Source of the DNA: an uncultured Selenomonas sp.
GTDB lineage: Bacteria > Bacillota > Negativicutes > Selenomonadales > Selenomonadaceae
Length of the DNA: 32,485 nt
Assembly (NCBI GenBank): GCA_902780535.1
Contig: CACZFT010000004.1
Coordinates: forward strand, 1 to 32,485
Direction: 5' to 3'
This document shows, piece after piece, positions 22,972 to 31,674 of this stretch; the stretch's first letter is position 1; each line of letters opens with the position of its first letter. Below the pieces are notes generated by a model, which saw nothing but the letters and a program-made list of their open reading frames with translations, was not told the DNA's origin and did no database searches. The position numbers and the translations under genes were made by a program.

Positions 22972-23022
22972 ACGATATCTATCCCCTTTGTGCAAGGATT
23001 GGCTGAAATCTCAAATACCAAT

Positions 23023-23051
23023 ATTATAACAAAAACGATGTAAAAAAACAA
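23023..23051 (-). promoter_or_regulatory. Promoter of the fur-hemZ-hisS operon
   Basis: TTGTTT (23051-23046), 17-bp spacer, TATAAT (23028-23023), with TGT before the -10 giving an extended -10 element. It begins within 10 bp of the rel stop. I do not see a convincing 7-1-7 Fur box over it. Confidence 0.7.
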
Positions 23052-23059
23052 ACACGGGC

Positions 23060-25288
23060 TCAGTTCGAAGCGCTCCCCATGGCGCGGGCGACGCTGAAGA
23101 CGTCTTTGAGACGGCGGAGCTTCGTCATGACCTGCTGGACCTGCGCCGCATTCTGCACGGAAAGGCTCATGCGGACGGTCGAGGTCTTGTTGCTGCGGTT
23201 CGGGCTCGCGTTGACGGACGAGATGTTGAGCTTCATCTCGGACGGCACGGCCAGGAGTTCCTGCAGCACGCCGACCTTGTCGTTGCAGATGATTTCGATT
23301 TCGACCGTGTAATCTTTGTCGAGGCCGATGTCCCAGCTGACCTCGATCATGCGCGAAAGGTCGGAATCCGAGCCCTGCAACACGTTCGGACAGTCGGCGC
23401 GATGGACAGAGACACCGCGGCCGCGCGTGATGTAGCCCGTGATCGGGTCGCCCGGAATCGGGTTGCAGCATTTCGCGAGGCGGACGAGCAGGCCGCTCTC
23501 GCCTTCGACGAGGACGCCGTGACTCGACTTCGATTTCTTGCCCGTCTTGCCGGTCGGCGTCTTGAGCTTCGAGAGGATGGCCGAGACATCGGGCGGCGTG
23601 ACGGCCTGCAGCTCTTTCTTGTAGAGCTCGATGAGCTTTGTCAGCACGCCATGCATTGTGACGCCGCCATAGCCGATGGCCGCGAGCAGGTCTTCCTCGC
23701 TCGGGATGTTCATTTTTTCGGCGACCTGCTGCAGGCGGCCTTCCTTCAGGAGGTCGTGCGTATCATAGCCAAGATGCTTCGCTTCCTCTTTGAGGTATTC
23801 GAGGCCGCGCGTGATGTTTTCTTCGCGCTTCTCCTTCTTGAACCACGATCGAATCTTCGTTCGTGTCTCGCCCGAGGCCACGATGTTGAGCCAGTCGCGC
23901 GACGGACCGCTGTTTGACTTGTTCGTGACGATCTCGACGATGTCGCCGTTCTTGAGCTTGTACTCGAGCGGCACGAGCTTGCCGTTGACTTTCGCGCCGA
24001 CGCAGTGGTGGCCGACCTGCGTGTGGATGCGGTAGGCGAAATCAATCGGGATGGAGCCTTTCGGCAGGTCGATGACGTCGCCGTTCGGCGTGAAGACGAA
24101 GACTTCGTCAGAGAAGATGTCGACTTTGAGCGCCTCGAAATACTCGCGCGGGTCGCTGTATTCCTGCTGGAGATTGACCATCTGGCGCAGCCAGCTCATC
24201 TTCTGATCCATCTCGCTGCCCGCAACGGCGCCCTTGCCCTGCTCCTTGTACTTCCAGTGCGCCGCGACGCCGTATTCCGAGACCTGGTGCATCTGGAACG
24301 TGCGGATCTGGATTTCGAGCGGGTAGCCCTTCGTCATGACCGTCGTGTGCAGCGACTGGTAGCCGTTCGATTTCGGCATGGCGATGTAGTCTTTGAAACG
24401 ACCCGGAATCGGCTTCCACATGGCATGGATGACGCCGAGCACGCCATAGCAGTCCTTGACGGTATCGACGAGGACGCGCACGGCCGAGAGGTCGTAGATT
24501 TCGCTGATGTCCTTGTTGTCGCGCTTCATCTTCTTATAGATAGAATAAAAGTGCTTGGCGCGGCCGGAAATCTCAGCTTTGATCTTCGCCTCTTTGAGTT
24601 TTTCGCGAATCTGCACGATGGCGTCGTCGATAAAGGCCTGGCGCTCCTGGCGCTTCTGCTTGACGCTCTCGACGAGGTCGTAATATTTCTCGGGCTCGAG
24701 GTAGCGCAGGCAGAGGTCTTCGAGTTCCCATTTGATGTTCGAAATGCCGAGGCGGTTCGCGAGCGGCGCGTAGACCTCGATGGTCTCTTTCGCGATGCGC
24801 TGCTGCTTCTCGCGCGGCATGTATTTGAGCGTGCGCATGTTGTGCAGGCGGTCCGCGAGCTTGATCATGATGACGCGGATGTCCTTTGCCATCGCGAGGA
24901 ACATCTTGCGGTACGTCTCGAGCTGCTGCTCCTCGCGCGACTTGTACTTGATGCGTGAGAGCTTTGTCACGCCGTCGACGAGTTCCGCGACTTCCTTGCC
25001 GAACATCTGCTCGAGCTGTTCCGTCGTGTAGATCGTGTCCTCGACGACATCATGGAGGAGCGACGCCGCGATCGTGATGTCGTCGATATGGAGCTCCGTG
25101 AGAATCTGGGCGACGTGGAGCGGGTGGATGATGTACTCCTCGCCCGAGACGCGCTTCTGCCCCTTGTGCGCGGATAGGGCGAGCTCATAGGCCCTCTGGA
25201 TCAGGCGGAGGTTCGCCTTCGGCTGGTAGCTCTTGACTTCATTGATGATGGTTTCGATGGTCACCGGTTCTTTGTCGATGCTCTGCAT
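23060..25288 (-). CDS. rel: Bifunctional (p)ppGpp synthetase/hydrolase
   Basis: About 742 residues, a full-length Rel/SpoT protein that makes and degrades the stringent-response alarmones. In order (numbered from 25309): HD hydrolase domain with LLHDVVEDT (H86-D87) and IKLADRLHNMRTL; synthetase domain with FKDYIAMPKSNGYQSLHTTV; TGS domain (VFVFTPNGDVIDLPKGSIPI); a helical stretch; the zinc-finger-like CCNPIPGDPITGYITRG with HRADCPN; and a C-terminal ACT domain. Intact HD residues argue for a true bifunctional Rel. The start at ATG 25288 has GAGGG about 9 nt upstream; an ATG seven codons earlier (25309) has only a weak site. It has its own promoter. Confidence 0.95.
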   Translation of the reverse strand: MQSIDKEPVTIETIINEVKSYQPKANLRLIQRAYELALSAHKGQKRVSGEEYIIHPLHVAQILTELHIDDITIAASLLHDVVEDTIYTTEQLEQMFGKEVAELVDGVTKLSRIKYKSREEQQLETYRKMFLAMAKDIRVIMIKLADRLHNMRTLKYMPREKQQRIAKETIEVYAPLANRLGISNIKWELEDLCLRYLEPEKYYDLVESVKQKRQERQAFIDDAIVQIREKLKEAKIKAEISGRAKHFYSIYKKMKRDNKDISEIYDLSAVRVLVDTVKDCYGVLGVIHAMWKPIPGRFKDYIAMPKSNGYQSLHTTVMTKGYPLEIQIRTFQMHQVSEYGVAAHWKYKEQGKGAVAGSEMDQKMSWLRQMVNLQQEYSDPREYFEALKVDIFSDEVFVFTPNGDVIDLPKGSIPIDFAYRIHTQVGHHCVGAKVNGKLVPLEYKLKNGDIVEIVTNKSNSGPSRDWLNIVASGETRTKIRSWFKKEKREENITRGLEYLKEEAKHLGYDTHDLLKEGRLQQVAEKMNIPSEEDLLAAIGYGGVTMHGVLTKLIELYKKELQAVTPPDVSAILSKLKTPTGKTGKKSKSSHGVLVEGESGLLVRLAKCCNPIPGDPITGYITRGRGVSVHRADCPNVLQGSDSDLSRMIEVSWDIGLDKDYTVEIEIICNDKVGVLQELLAVPSEMKLNISSVNASPNRSNKTSTVRMSLSVQNAAQVQQVMTKLRRLKDVFSVARAMGSASN

Positions 25289-25335
25289 GGTACCATCCCT
25301 CGCTTTCATGATTCTCGTTTGCTCGTATAAAATCT

Positions 25336-25364
25336 AGTATACCGCATGGAATCAAGGTTGACAA
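25336..25364 (-). promoter_or_regulatory. Promoter of rel
   Basis: TTGTCA (25364-25359), a 17-bp spacer and TATACT (25341-25336), about 48 bp upstream of the chosen rel start and 20 bp beyond the recJ stop. Confidence 0.78.
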
Positions 25365-25384
25365 CGGGTCTGAGAGGATTTCTC

Positions 25385-27367
25385 TCACGAAAGGCTCTGA
25401 TGCGTCCGGAAACTTTCCGACGCCATGAGGTCGAGCTTTCCTGCGGGCGGGACGAGGCGGCAGGTGCCTTCGGCGAGCGTCGTGACGAGGAGATGGAGCT
25501 CCGTGAAGACGCGCAGGCCTTCTTTGAGCGTGTAAAGCGCCATGTGGCGCCCCATGTCCTGCTCGAAGAGCGCCACGAGGCGGACGGGGTCGAGCGGCAG
25601 GTCCCCGCCCTTTTTCTGCCGCGAAAGCAGGAAGCGGTAGAGGTCGGCGAGCGCGGCGCGGTCGGGATAGATGCGCGCGGATTCGGCCGGGCGCAGGCTG
25701 TCGACGATGGCCTGCACGCGGCGGCTGCCCTGCCATTCGTTGATGGATGGCTTGTAGACGATGTCGAGCGGTTCGGCGTTGACGAGGCCCGCGAGGGCCG
25801 CATGGCTCCACCAGAGCATCTCGATGGACTGTTCGCGCCCCGAAAGGAAGAATTTGAGGTGCGTGCGGTCTTTGCCGATGGCGCGCGCCCCCTCGCCGCG
25901 CAGATTGCGTGCGCCGAACAGCGGCTTCGGGTTGCCCTCGCCATACGGTTCGAGACGCGCAATCTCCTCGATGAGGTCAAGCGTGACATCGAGCGGCTGC
26001 ATCTCGAACTCGATGCGCGCGACCGGCGTGTAGTCTTCTTTGGAAAGGTGCGCTTTCGCATAGGCGCAGAACGCCGCACGGAACGCGGGGATGTCGGCCG
26101 TCCGAAGCGACAATCCCGCAGCCTGTGCATGGCCGCCGAACTGCGTGAGGTGCTCCGCGCAGGCCGCAAGCGCGTCATGCATGTGAAGGCCCTCGATGCT
26201 GCGGCACGAGCCTTTTGCCATGCCGCCGTCGATGGAGAGCAGGATGACGGGCTTGTAATATGTCTCGACAAGGCGTGACGCGACGATGCCGATGACGCCC
26301 GAGTGCCAGCCCTCACCCGCAAGCACGATGGCGGGAAGCTGTTCCATGTCCTCCCCTGCCAGCTGCTCTTCCGCGCGCGCAAGGATGTCCTGCTCGACGG
26401 CCTGACGCTCCTGATTCAGCGCATTGAGACGGTCGGCGAGCTCCTGCGCCTCGACGGCGTCCTGCGTCAGGAGCAGCCGGGCGCCGAGCATGGCCGTTGC
26501 CATGCGGCCCGCAGCATTGAGGCGCGGCGCGAGCTGGAAACCGACCTGTTCAGCCGTGACCGAGGCGGGATCGACGCCCGCGACATCCATAAGGGCGCGC
26601 AGGCCGACGTTCTGCGTCTCTGCCATGCGTGCGAGGCCGAGGCGCACGATCTTGCGGTTTTCGCCGAGCAGCGGCACGATGTCGGCGACCGTGCCGAGCG
26701 CGACGAGTTCGAGCCCCTGCTCCCACGGCTTGTGGCGGAGCGTCAGAGAAAGCGCGTTGCAAAGTTTGAACGCAACGCCGACGCCGCAGAGGTTCTTGTC
26801 AGGATACATATCATCTTCGCGATGCGGGTTCACGATGGCGCAGGCGGGCGGCAATGTATCGCCCGGCAGATGGTGGTCGGTCACGACGATGTCGAGCTTT
26901 CCCTGCAGGCCCGCCACGTCCTCGACCGAAGAAATGCCGCAGTCAACGGAAACGAGCAGCGACGATGTTTCCGCGATTTTCTCAAGCGCCGCACGGTTGA
27001 AGCCATAGCCTTCGCGGAAGCGGTCAGGGATGTAGATGTCGGCATCAGCGCCGAGCGTGCGCAGGCAGGTGCAGAGCAGTGCCGACGACGTCATGCCATC
27101 GACGTCGTAGTCGCCATAGACCGTGATATGCTCCCCGCCGTCGATGGCCTTTGCGATGCGGGCGACGGCCTCCTTCATGTCCTTCATGAGGAACGGGTCA
27201 TAGAAGTCTTGCAAGTGCTCGGGGTCGAGGAAGCGCTGCGCGTCGTCGACCGTCCGCAGGCCGCGGTTCCAGAGCAGCCGCGCGAGCACATCTGATACAC
27301 CGAGCGCCTTCGCCAGCGCTTGCGCCTCCGTGCCCGCATCGGGCAGGATGTTCCAACGTTTGATCAT
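25385..27367 (-). CDS. recJ: Single-stranded-DNA-specific exonuclease RecJ
   Basis: A 660-residue DHH-family 5'-3' exonuclease acting in recombination and repair. DHH motifs: ITVYGDYDVDGMTSSALL (motif I), VSVDCGISS (II), VVTDHHLPGD (III) and LVALGTVADIVPL (IV). The DHHA1 domain has GEGWHSGVIGIVASRLVE and GGHAQAAGLSL. An OB-type domain follows (IEFEMQPLDVTLDLIEEI... GEGARAIGKDRTHLKFFL). The C-terminal ~120 residues (YPDRAALADLYRFLLSRQKKG onward) are an extra domain common in Firmicute RecJ. ATG 27367 has AGGAG 10 nt upstream; the longer reading (27412) lacks a site and would lie in the hairpin after secF. Confidence 0.96.
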   Translation of the reverse strand: MIKRWNILPDAGTEAQALAKALGVSDVLARLLWNRGLRTVDDAQRFLDPEHLQDFYDPFLMKDMKEAVARIAKAIDGGEHITVYGDYDVDGMTSSALLCTCLRTLGADADIYIPDRFREGYGFNRAALEKIAETSSLLVSVDCGISSVEDVAGLQGKLDIVVTDHHLPGDTLPPACAIVNPHREDDMYPDKNLCGVGVAFKLCNALSLTLRHKPWEQGLELVALGTVADIVPLLGENRKIVRLGLARMAETQNVGLRALMDVAGVDPASVTAEQVGFQLAPRLNAAGRMATAMLGARLLLTQDAVEAQELADRLNALNQERQAVEQDILARAEEQLAGEDMEQLPAIVLAGEGWHSGVIGIVASRLVETYYKPVILLSIDGGMAKGSCRSIEGLHMHDALAACAEHLTQFGGHAQAAGLSLRTADIPAFRAAFCAYAKAHLSKEDYTPVARIEFEMQPLDVTLDLIEEIARLEPYGEGNPKPLFGARNLRGEGARAIGKDRTHLKFFLSGREQSIEMLWWSHAALAGLVNAEPLDIVYKPSINEWQGSRRVQAIVDSLRPAESARIYPDRAALADLYRFLLSRQKKGGDLPLDPVRLVALFEQDMGRHMALYTLKEGLRVFTELHLLVTTLAEGTCRLVPPAGKLDLMASESFRTHQSLS

Positions 27368-27382
27368 ATTGTTTTTGCTCCT

Positions 27383-27409
27383 AAAAGAAAGCAGCTGCCT
27401 GACGGCAGC
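27383..27409 (-). terminator. Weak intrinsic terminator/attenuator between secF and recJ
   Basis: On the minus strand GCTGCC-GTCA-GGCAGC is followed by TGCTTTCTTTT. The stem is only 6 bp, so it probably reduces, not stops, transcription into recJ. Confidence 0.45.
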
Positions 27410-27427
27410 CACCTTGATATTTTCTTT

Positions 27428-28339
27428 TTACTTTGCCGCAACATTCGCCGCGTGCTTCTTTTCTGCCCAGCTGCGGAACGTGACCCAGAGCGGGCTCGCG
27501 ATGAAGATGGACGAATAGCAGCCGCTGCCGAAACCGACGAGCAGCGCGAACGCGAAGTCTTTCGTCGTCTCGCCGCCAAAGAAGTAGAGCGCGAGCGTCG
27601 TGAACATGACGGTGAAGACCGTGTACAAAGAGCGCGTCAGCGTCTGGTAGATCGACGTGTTGACGAGGACGTCGACGTCACCGCCGCGACGGAAATGGAG
27701 CTTGAGGTTTTCGCGGATGCGGTCGAAAATGACGATGGTGTCATTGATGGAATAACCGACGATCGTGAGGAGCGCTGCGATAAACGACGAATCGATCTGC
27801 CGCTGCGTCAGCGCGAAGACGCCGAGCACGACGAGGATGTCATGGACGAGTGCGAGCACGGCCGCGACGCCGAATTTCCATTCAAAACGATACGCGACGT
27901 AGGCGATGATCAGCACCCACGAAATCAAGAGCGCTTCGACGGCGTTCGTGATGAGTTCGCCGCCGATCGTCGCGCCGACTTTCTCCTCGCGGAGCACCGT
28001 ATAGTTGCCGACGTCATCTTTGAGCGTCGCCATGACTTCTTTGCGCTGGTCCTCTTCGAGGTCCGTCGTGCGGATCATGACGTCTTCCGACGCCGTGACA
28101 TCGGACTGCGCGCCCGAGAGCTGGATTGTGCTGCCGTCGAGGCCGTATTTGCCGAGGCTCGTGCGGACGTCCGCAATCGTGACAGGCTGGTCAAATTTCA
28201 GGTCGATGATCGTACCACCCGTGAAATCGATGCCGAAGTTGAAGCCGCGCACGACCATGCAGACGATGCCGGCGATGATGATGATGGACGAAAGGAGGAA
28301 CCACCAGGTGCGATGGCCGGAAATATCAAATTTAGGCAT
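27428..28339 (-). CDS. secF: Protein translocase subunit SecF
   Basis: A 303-residue inner-membrane RND-like protein working with SecD and YajC to help the Sec channel release and pull proteins using proton motive force. TM1 (about 12-31) is followed by FNFGIDFTGGTIIDLKF, the conserved start of the periplasmic domain. Five further helices follow, with VLALVHDILVVLGVFAL and the TIVGYSINDTIVIFDRIREN signature. Its ATG overlaps the secD stop by 8 nt. Length is normal. Confidence 0.97.
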   Translation of the reverse strand: MPKFDISGHRTWWFLLSSIIIIAGIVCMVVRGFNFGIDFTGGTIIDLKFDQPVTIADVRTSLGKYGLDGSTIQLSGAQSDVTASEDVMIRTTDLEEDQRKEVMATLKDDVGNYTVLREEKVGATIGGELITNAVEALLISWVLIIAYVAYRFEWKFGVAAVLALVHDILVVLGVFALTQRQIDSSFIAALLTIVGYSINDTIVIFDRIRENLKLHFRRGGDVDVLVNTSIYQTLTRSLYTVFTVMFTTLALYFFGGETTKDFAFALLVGFGSGCYSSIFIASPLWVTFRSWAEKKHAANVAAK

Positions 28340-29588
28340 TGCGCTTCAGATCCTCCTTTTTCCAGAGCATGAAGCCGGAGGCGCCATAGGCACCCGGCGA
28401 CGTGAAGATTTTCGAAGCAATCATGAGCTTCAGCATGAACTGCGTCAGCGTGATGGCCGTGAACATCGAAAGCAGCGTGCCGAGGCCGAGCGTGATGGCG
28501 AAACCGCGGATCGTGCCCGTGCCGAGGAAGAACAGGACGCCCGCCGCGATGATCGTCGTGATGTTCGAGTCAAAAATCGTCGTGAACGCGCGCTTGAAGC
28601 CCGCGTCCATCGAGAGGCGCAGCGTCTTGCCCTGGATCTGGTATTCCTCTTTGAAATGCTCGAAAATCAGCACGTTCGCATCGACGGCCATACCAATGGA
28701 CAGGATGATGCCCGCGACGCCTGGCAGTGTCAGCGTCGCATCGAGCGCCCAGAGCAGGGCGAGCAGCATGACGGTGTAGGCCATGAGGGCGACGTCAGCG
28801 ATGAAGCCCGACATGCGGTAGAACAGCAGCATGAACAAGAGGACGGCGCCGATGCCGACGGCAAACGCGAACTCGGACTTGTCTTTCGAATCCTGGCCGA
28901 GCGACGGGCCGACCGTGCGCGTCTCGATGATGTTGACCTTGACCGGCAATGCGCCAGAGCGCAGGACGACGGCGAGGTTCTGCGCCTCGTCAAGCGATTT
29001 CTGGCCGCTGATTTCCGCTTTGCCGCCGAGGATTGGCTCGCGGACATTCGGCGCTGTCAGCACTTCGCCGTCGAGCAGGATCGCAATCGTGCGGCCGACG
29101 TTCTTCGACGTGAGGTCGGCGAATTTCTTCGCGCCTTCATCCGTGAATTCGAGGTTGACGACGTTCTGGCCGTTCTGCTGATTCGTTGCGGCCTGCGCGT
29201 CCTTGAGGTCGGTACCGGTGAGCACCGTGTTGCCTTCCTCGTCCTTGAATTCGAGCATGGCCGTCTTGCCGATGGTCTTGATGGCCGCATCCGGGTCCTT
29301 GACGCCCGGCAGCTCGATGATGACGCGGCGCTCGCCTTCGCGCTGGATGATCGGCTCCGTGAGGCCGAGCGCGTTGACGCGCTTTTCCATGATCGTGACG
29401 ACGCGGTTCATGGCATCGTCATTGACCTGCGCGACGTCAGTGTCCTCCGCTTCAAGCACGACATGCGTGCCGCCCTGCAGGTCGAGGCCCTGCCGGATGG
29501 AATTCGCCAGCGGCTGCACGAACGCGAGGAAGATGCCGACAATCGCCACGACACAGACGATGAGTTTCAGGAGACTGTCTTTTCTCAA
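28332..29588 (-). CDS. secD: Protein translocase subunit SecD
   Basis: A 418-residue inner-membrane protein with six predicted helices and a large extracytoplasmic domain. The first helix (about 7-27) is followed by LGLDLQGG-like RQGLDLQGGTHVVLEA. P1-domain elements include NALGLTEPIIQREGERRVIIELPG. The C-terminal helices include GIILSIGMAVDANVLIFEHFKEE, the family signature. At 418 residues it is the short Firmicute form, not the 615-aa enterobacterial one. TTG start at 29588 with AAGGGA upstream. YajC, its partner, is encoded four genes upstream, not next to it. Confidence 0.97.
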   Translation of the reverse strand: MRKDSLLKLIVCVVAIVGIFLAFVQPLANSIRQGLDLQGGTHVVLEAEDTDVAQVNDDAMNRVVTIMEKRVNALGLTEPIIQREGERRVIIELPGVKDPDAAIKTIGKTAMLEFKDEEGNTVLTGTDLKDAQAATNQQNGQNVVNLEFTDEGAKKFADLTSKNVGRTIAILLDGEVLTAPNVREPILGGKAEISGQKSLDEAQNLAVVLRSGALPVKVNIIETRTVGPSLGQDSKDKSEFAFAVGIGAVLLFMLLFYRMSGFIADVALMAYTVMLLALLWALDATLTLPGVAGIILSIGMAVDANVLIFEHFKEEYQIQGKTLRLSMDAGFKRAFTTIFDSNITTIIAAGVLFFLGTGTIRGFAITLGLGTLLSMFTAITLTQFMLKLMIASKIFTSPGAYGASGFMLWKKEDLKRNA

Positions 29589-29609
29589 CTAGTTCAATCC
29601 CTTCATTTT

Positions 29610-29957
29610 TTATTTATCTGATTCTCTGGTTTTGAGAAAATCAATGACCTTGTTCTTGACGGCTTCGGCATCGAGTGCGTCCGTCTGGATGTAGAGGTCC
29701 GCGTGCTTCCGCGCGTCCGCGAGCCTCTCGTGCTGCATGTCGATGCGGTCCTGGCCCCAGTAGACGACGCGGCGCTTGTGGACGGCCGCGAGCGTCGCGT
29801 CAATCATGACGAGGACGTCGGGGTGATGCTTGTTCCAGAAATCATGGATGCAGGAATGTTCCTGCGCGACGTTGTAGGCATCATAGCCAGCCTCGCGCAG
29901 GCCGCGCACCAAGGTTGTTTTTCCCGATGCGCAAATACCGACAATAGCGATTTTCAT
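29610..29957 (-). CDS. Small P-loop NTPase/kinase-like protein
   Basis: A 115-residue cytoplasmic protein with a Walker A loop at its N-terminus (GICASGKTT, residues 7-15). An acidic strand VLVMIDAT may be the Walker B equivalent. A C-terminal QHERLADARKHADLYIQTDALDAE resembles the LID-to-helix region of small nucleoside or shikimate-type kinases. It is shorter than typical kinases of that fold (150-200). The substrate cannot be named. It lies 12 bp after the phosphatase gene and 21 bp before secD, so all three are likely co-transcribed. ATG 29957 preceded by AAGGTGATTTACG. Confidence 0.75.
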   Translation of the reverse strand: MKIAIVGICASGKTTLVRGLREAGYDAYNVAQEHSCIHDFWNKHHPDVLVMIDATLAAVHKRRVVYWGQDRIDMQHERLADARKHADLYIQTDALDAEAVKNKVIDFLKTRESDK

Positions 29958-29969
29958 CGTAAATCACCT

Positions 29970-30689
29970 TCACACCGGATAGACCGCTTTGAGCTCTTCG
30001 ATCTTCGGCGCGCCTTCGCGTCCTTCTGTGATGCCGAGCACGACAACGGTCATGTCGTCGCTCGCTTTATCGTCGTCGAGGGCGAGGGCGTATTCGAGGA
30101 TGCTGCGCGCGATGTATTCGACATCATCGGACGTGTTGTCGCGCACGATGTTCATGATCTTTTCGAAATCCGCCTCGTGGCCCGTGCGCTTGCGGCCCGC
30201 GTGAGCGATGCCGTCCGTGTACGAGACGACGATCATGCCCGGCGTGAACGGGACTTCATACATGCGCGGCTTCATGTGGCGGTGGACGCCGATGGGCTCG
30301 ACGTCCTCATCATAGACCGTCTCGTAATCCGGCGTCACGACGATCGTCGGGCAGTTCGAGTTGCGGCTGATGACGACGGTCTCGGTCTCGAGATCAGCCG
30401 AAACGACCGTCAGCGTGCACGAGACCTTGCGATCCTTCATCGCATAGAGGTAGTCATGCACGGCACGGGCGACGGCACCGTCGCGTGCGCCGTCATTGAT
30501 CAGCGACACGGCTTTCGACACGACCCAGTTGCTCGTATGGTGCGCGGCGAGGCCGTTGCCCTGCCCGTCCGCGATGATGGCGGAAATGCCGCCATGCGGA
30601 CGCTCGGCGAGGTCGCAGCTGTCGCCGCAGTATTCATTTGCATATTTGGCCGTCTTTGCGAGGCCGATCTTGATTTCCATATTGCTCAC
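29970..30689 (-). CDS. SpoIIE/PP2C-type serine phosphatase
   Basis: A 239-residue (236 if ATG 30680 is used) stand-alone PP2C-like phosphatase. Metal-binding motifs: IIADGQGNGLAAHH (about 38-51), VVSYTDGIAHAG (about 154-165) and SDDMTVVVLGI near the C-terminus. There is no sensor, membrane or kinase domain. Family members dephosphorylate anti-anti-sigma factors in stress and sporulation switches; the partner here is unknown and none is encoded in the window. GTG 30689 overlaps the upstream stop (GTGA). Its place inside the yajC-secD block is unusual. Confidence 0.85.
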   Translation of the reverse strand: MSNMEIKIGLAKTAKYANEYCGDSCDLAERPHGGISAIIADGQGNGLAAHHTSNWVVSKAVSLINDGARDGAVARAVHDYLYAMKDRKVSCTLTVVSADLETETVVISRNSNCPTIVVTPDYETVYDEDVEPIGVHRHMKPRMYEVPFTPGMIVVSYTDGIAHAGRKRTGHEADFEKIMNIVRDNTSDDVEYIARSILEYALALDDDKASDDMTVVVLGITEGREGAPKIEELKAVYPV

Positions 30690-31333
30690 CGTTTTTTATC
30701 AAATGAGAGGACACGCGTCTCTGTGACGAGGACGTCGGCCCAGATGTCGTGCGCCTCCATCGGAATTTTATGCCGCTCGGGACGTGGCAGCACGAGCGCA
30801 TCAAACGCGAGTGCCACGCGCTCGGCCTGCGGAGCTCGATTGCCGAGATAGCGGTCATAATAGCCGCCACCAAGGCCGAGCCGTGCGCCTTCGACGGTAA
30901 ACGCCGCGCCCGGCACGATGGCAAGGTCGATGGCTTCGGGCGCGATGACGCGGCGCTCGGCGGCCGGCACATTGCGGATGCCGTACATGCCCACTTCGAG
31001 GCTCTTGAGAGACGAAACTTCGACGGCCTCCATCGTGCCCTTGTCCGTAATCCACGGAATAGCCACGCGCTTGCCGTCAGACATCGCGCGCTCGATGAAC
31101 GCGTCGAGCTGGACTTCGTCTGCCATCGAGGCATAGGCAAAGATGGTCTGCGCGTTCTGGTAAGCTGGGAGTTTCACGAGGCGGTCGATCATCTGAGCCG
31201 ATGCGGCCTGCCGCGCCTCGGGCGTCATGTCCTTGCGGACCTTCGTCATCTTGCGGCGCAATGTCGTCTTGGCCGCCAAGGCCTCGGCATGAATGGCCGG
31301 GTCGCGCCTCTCACCCTCTTGTGCGGCGTCCAT
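30686..31333 (-). CDS. 5-formyltetrahydrofolate cyclo-ligase
   Basis: A 215-residue ATP-dependent enzyme (MTHFS; YgfA/YqgN family) that turns 5-formyl-THF into 5,10-methenyl-THF in the cytoplasm. The family motif is VPGAAFTVEGARLGLGGGYYDRYL (about residues 140-163); the ATP-contacting KTTLRRKM basic patch is near the N-terminus. The first ~20 residues (DAAQEGERRDPAIHAEALA) look like a non-conserved extension. The ATG at 31333 overlaps the yajC stop by one base (TGATG), and that coupling supports the long start. Confidence 0.93.
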   Translation of the reverse strand: MDAAQEGERRDPAIHAEALAAKTTLRRKMTKVRKDMTPEARQAASAQMIDRLVKLPAYQNAQTIFAYASMADEVQLDAFIERAMSDGKRVAIPWITDKGTMEAVEVSSLKSLEVGMYGIRNVPAAERRVIAPEAIDLAIVPGAAFTVEGARLGLGGGYYDRYLGNRAPQAERVALAFDALVLPRPERHKIPMEAHDIWADVLVTETRVLSFDKKR

Positions 31334-31626
31334 CAGTCTTCATCCTCTTCCGATGCAGCTTCTTTGGCGACCTTGCCATTGATGGCCGCGCGCGCGAACG
31401 TGATTTCCGTGCTCGGCGCGACTTCGAGCTTGACCGTCTTGTCGTCAAGCGCCTTGATGCGGCCATAGATGCCGCCAATCGTGACGACATCGACGCCGAC
31501 TTCGAGGCTGCTTAAGAGTTCCTTGCGCTTTGCCGCCTGCTTCTTCTGCGGACGGTACAGCATGAAATAAAAGAGCGCGATCATGACAACGATCATAAAG
31601 ACCGTGCTGGTGGCTTCCTGTGACAT
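31333..31626 (-). CDS. yajC: Preprotein translocase subunit YajC
   Basis: A 97-residue single-span membrane protein that joins SecDF and the insertase YidC. One N-terminal helix (about 8-25) ends in FYFMLYRPQKKQAAKRKELLSSL, the family hallmark. Then comes the small domain GVDVVTIGGIYGRIKALDDKTVKLEVAP and an acidic tail. ATG 31626 with AAGGA 8 nt upstream. It follows tgt, as in many bacteria, but secD is three genes away. Confidence 0.95.
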   Translation of the reverse strand: MSQEATSTVFMIVVMIALFYFMLYRPQKKQAAKRKELLSSLEVGVDVVTIGGIYGRIKALDDKTVKLEVAPSTEITFARAAINGKVAKEAASEEDED

Positions 31627-31650
31627 GGGGTATTTCCTTCTTTCCTTTGC

Positions 31651-31673
31651 CTCCTCCCTCGCAGAGGGAGGAG
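31651..31673. repeat. 10-bp perfect hairpin between tgt and yajC
   Basis: CTCCTCCCTC-GCA-GAGGGAGGAG directly after the tgt stop codon. The CTCCCTC/GAGGGAG arms resemble those of family I, so it may be a remnant. There is no U-run on the minus strand. Confidence 0.55.
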
Positions 31674-31674
31674 C

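Noticed and set aside
23010..23051. A Fur box over the fur promoter
   Set aside because: The AT-rich stretch around TATAAT has no convincing 7-1-7 inverted repeat; the resemblance is due to the -10 box.
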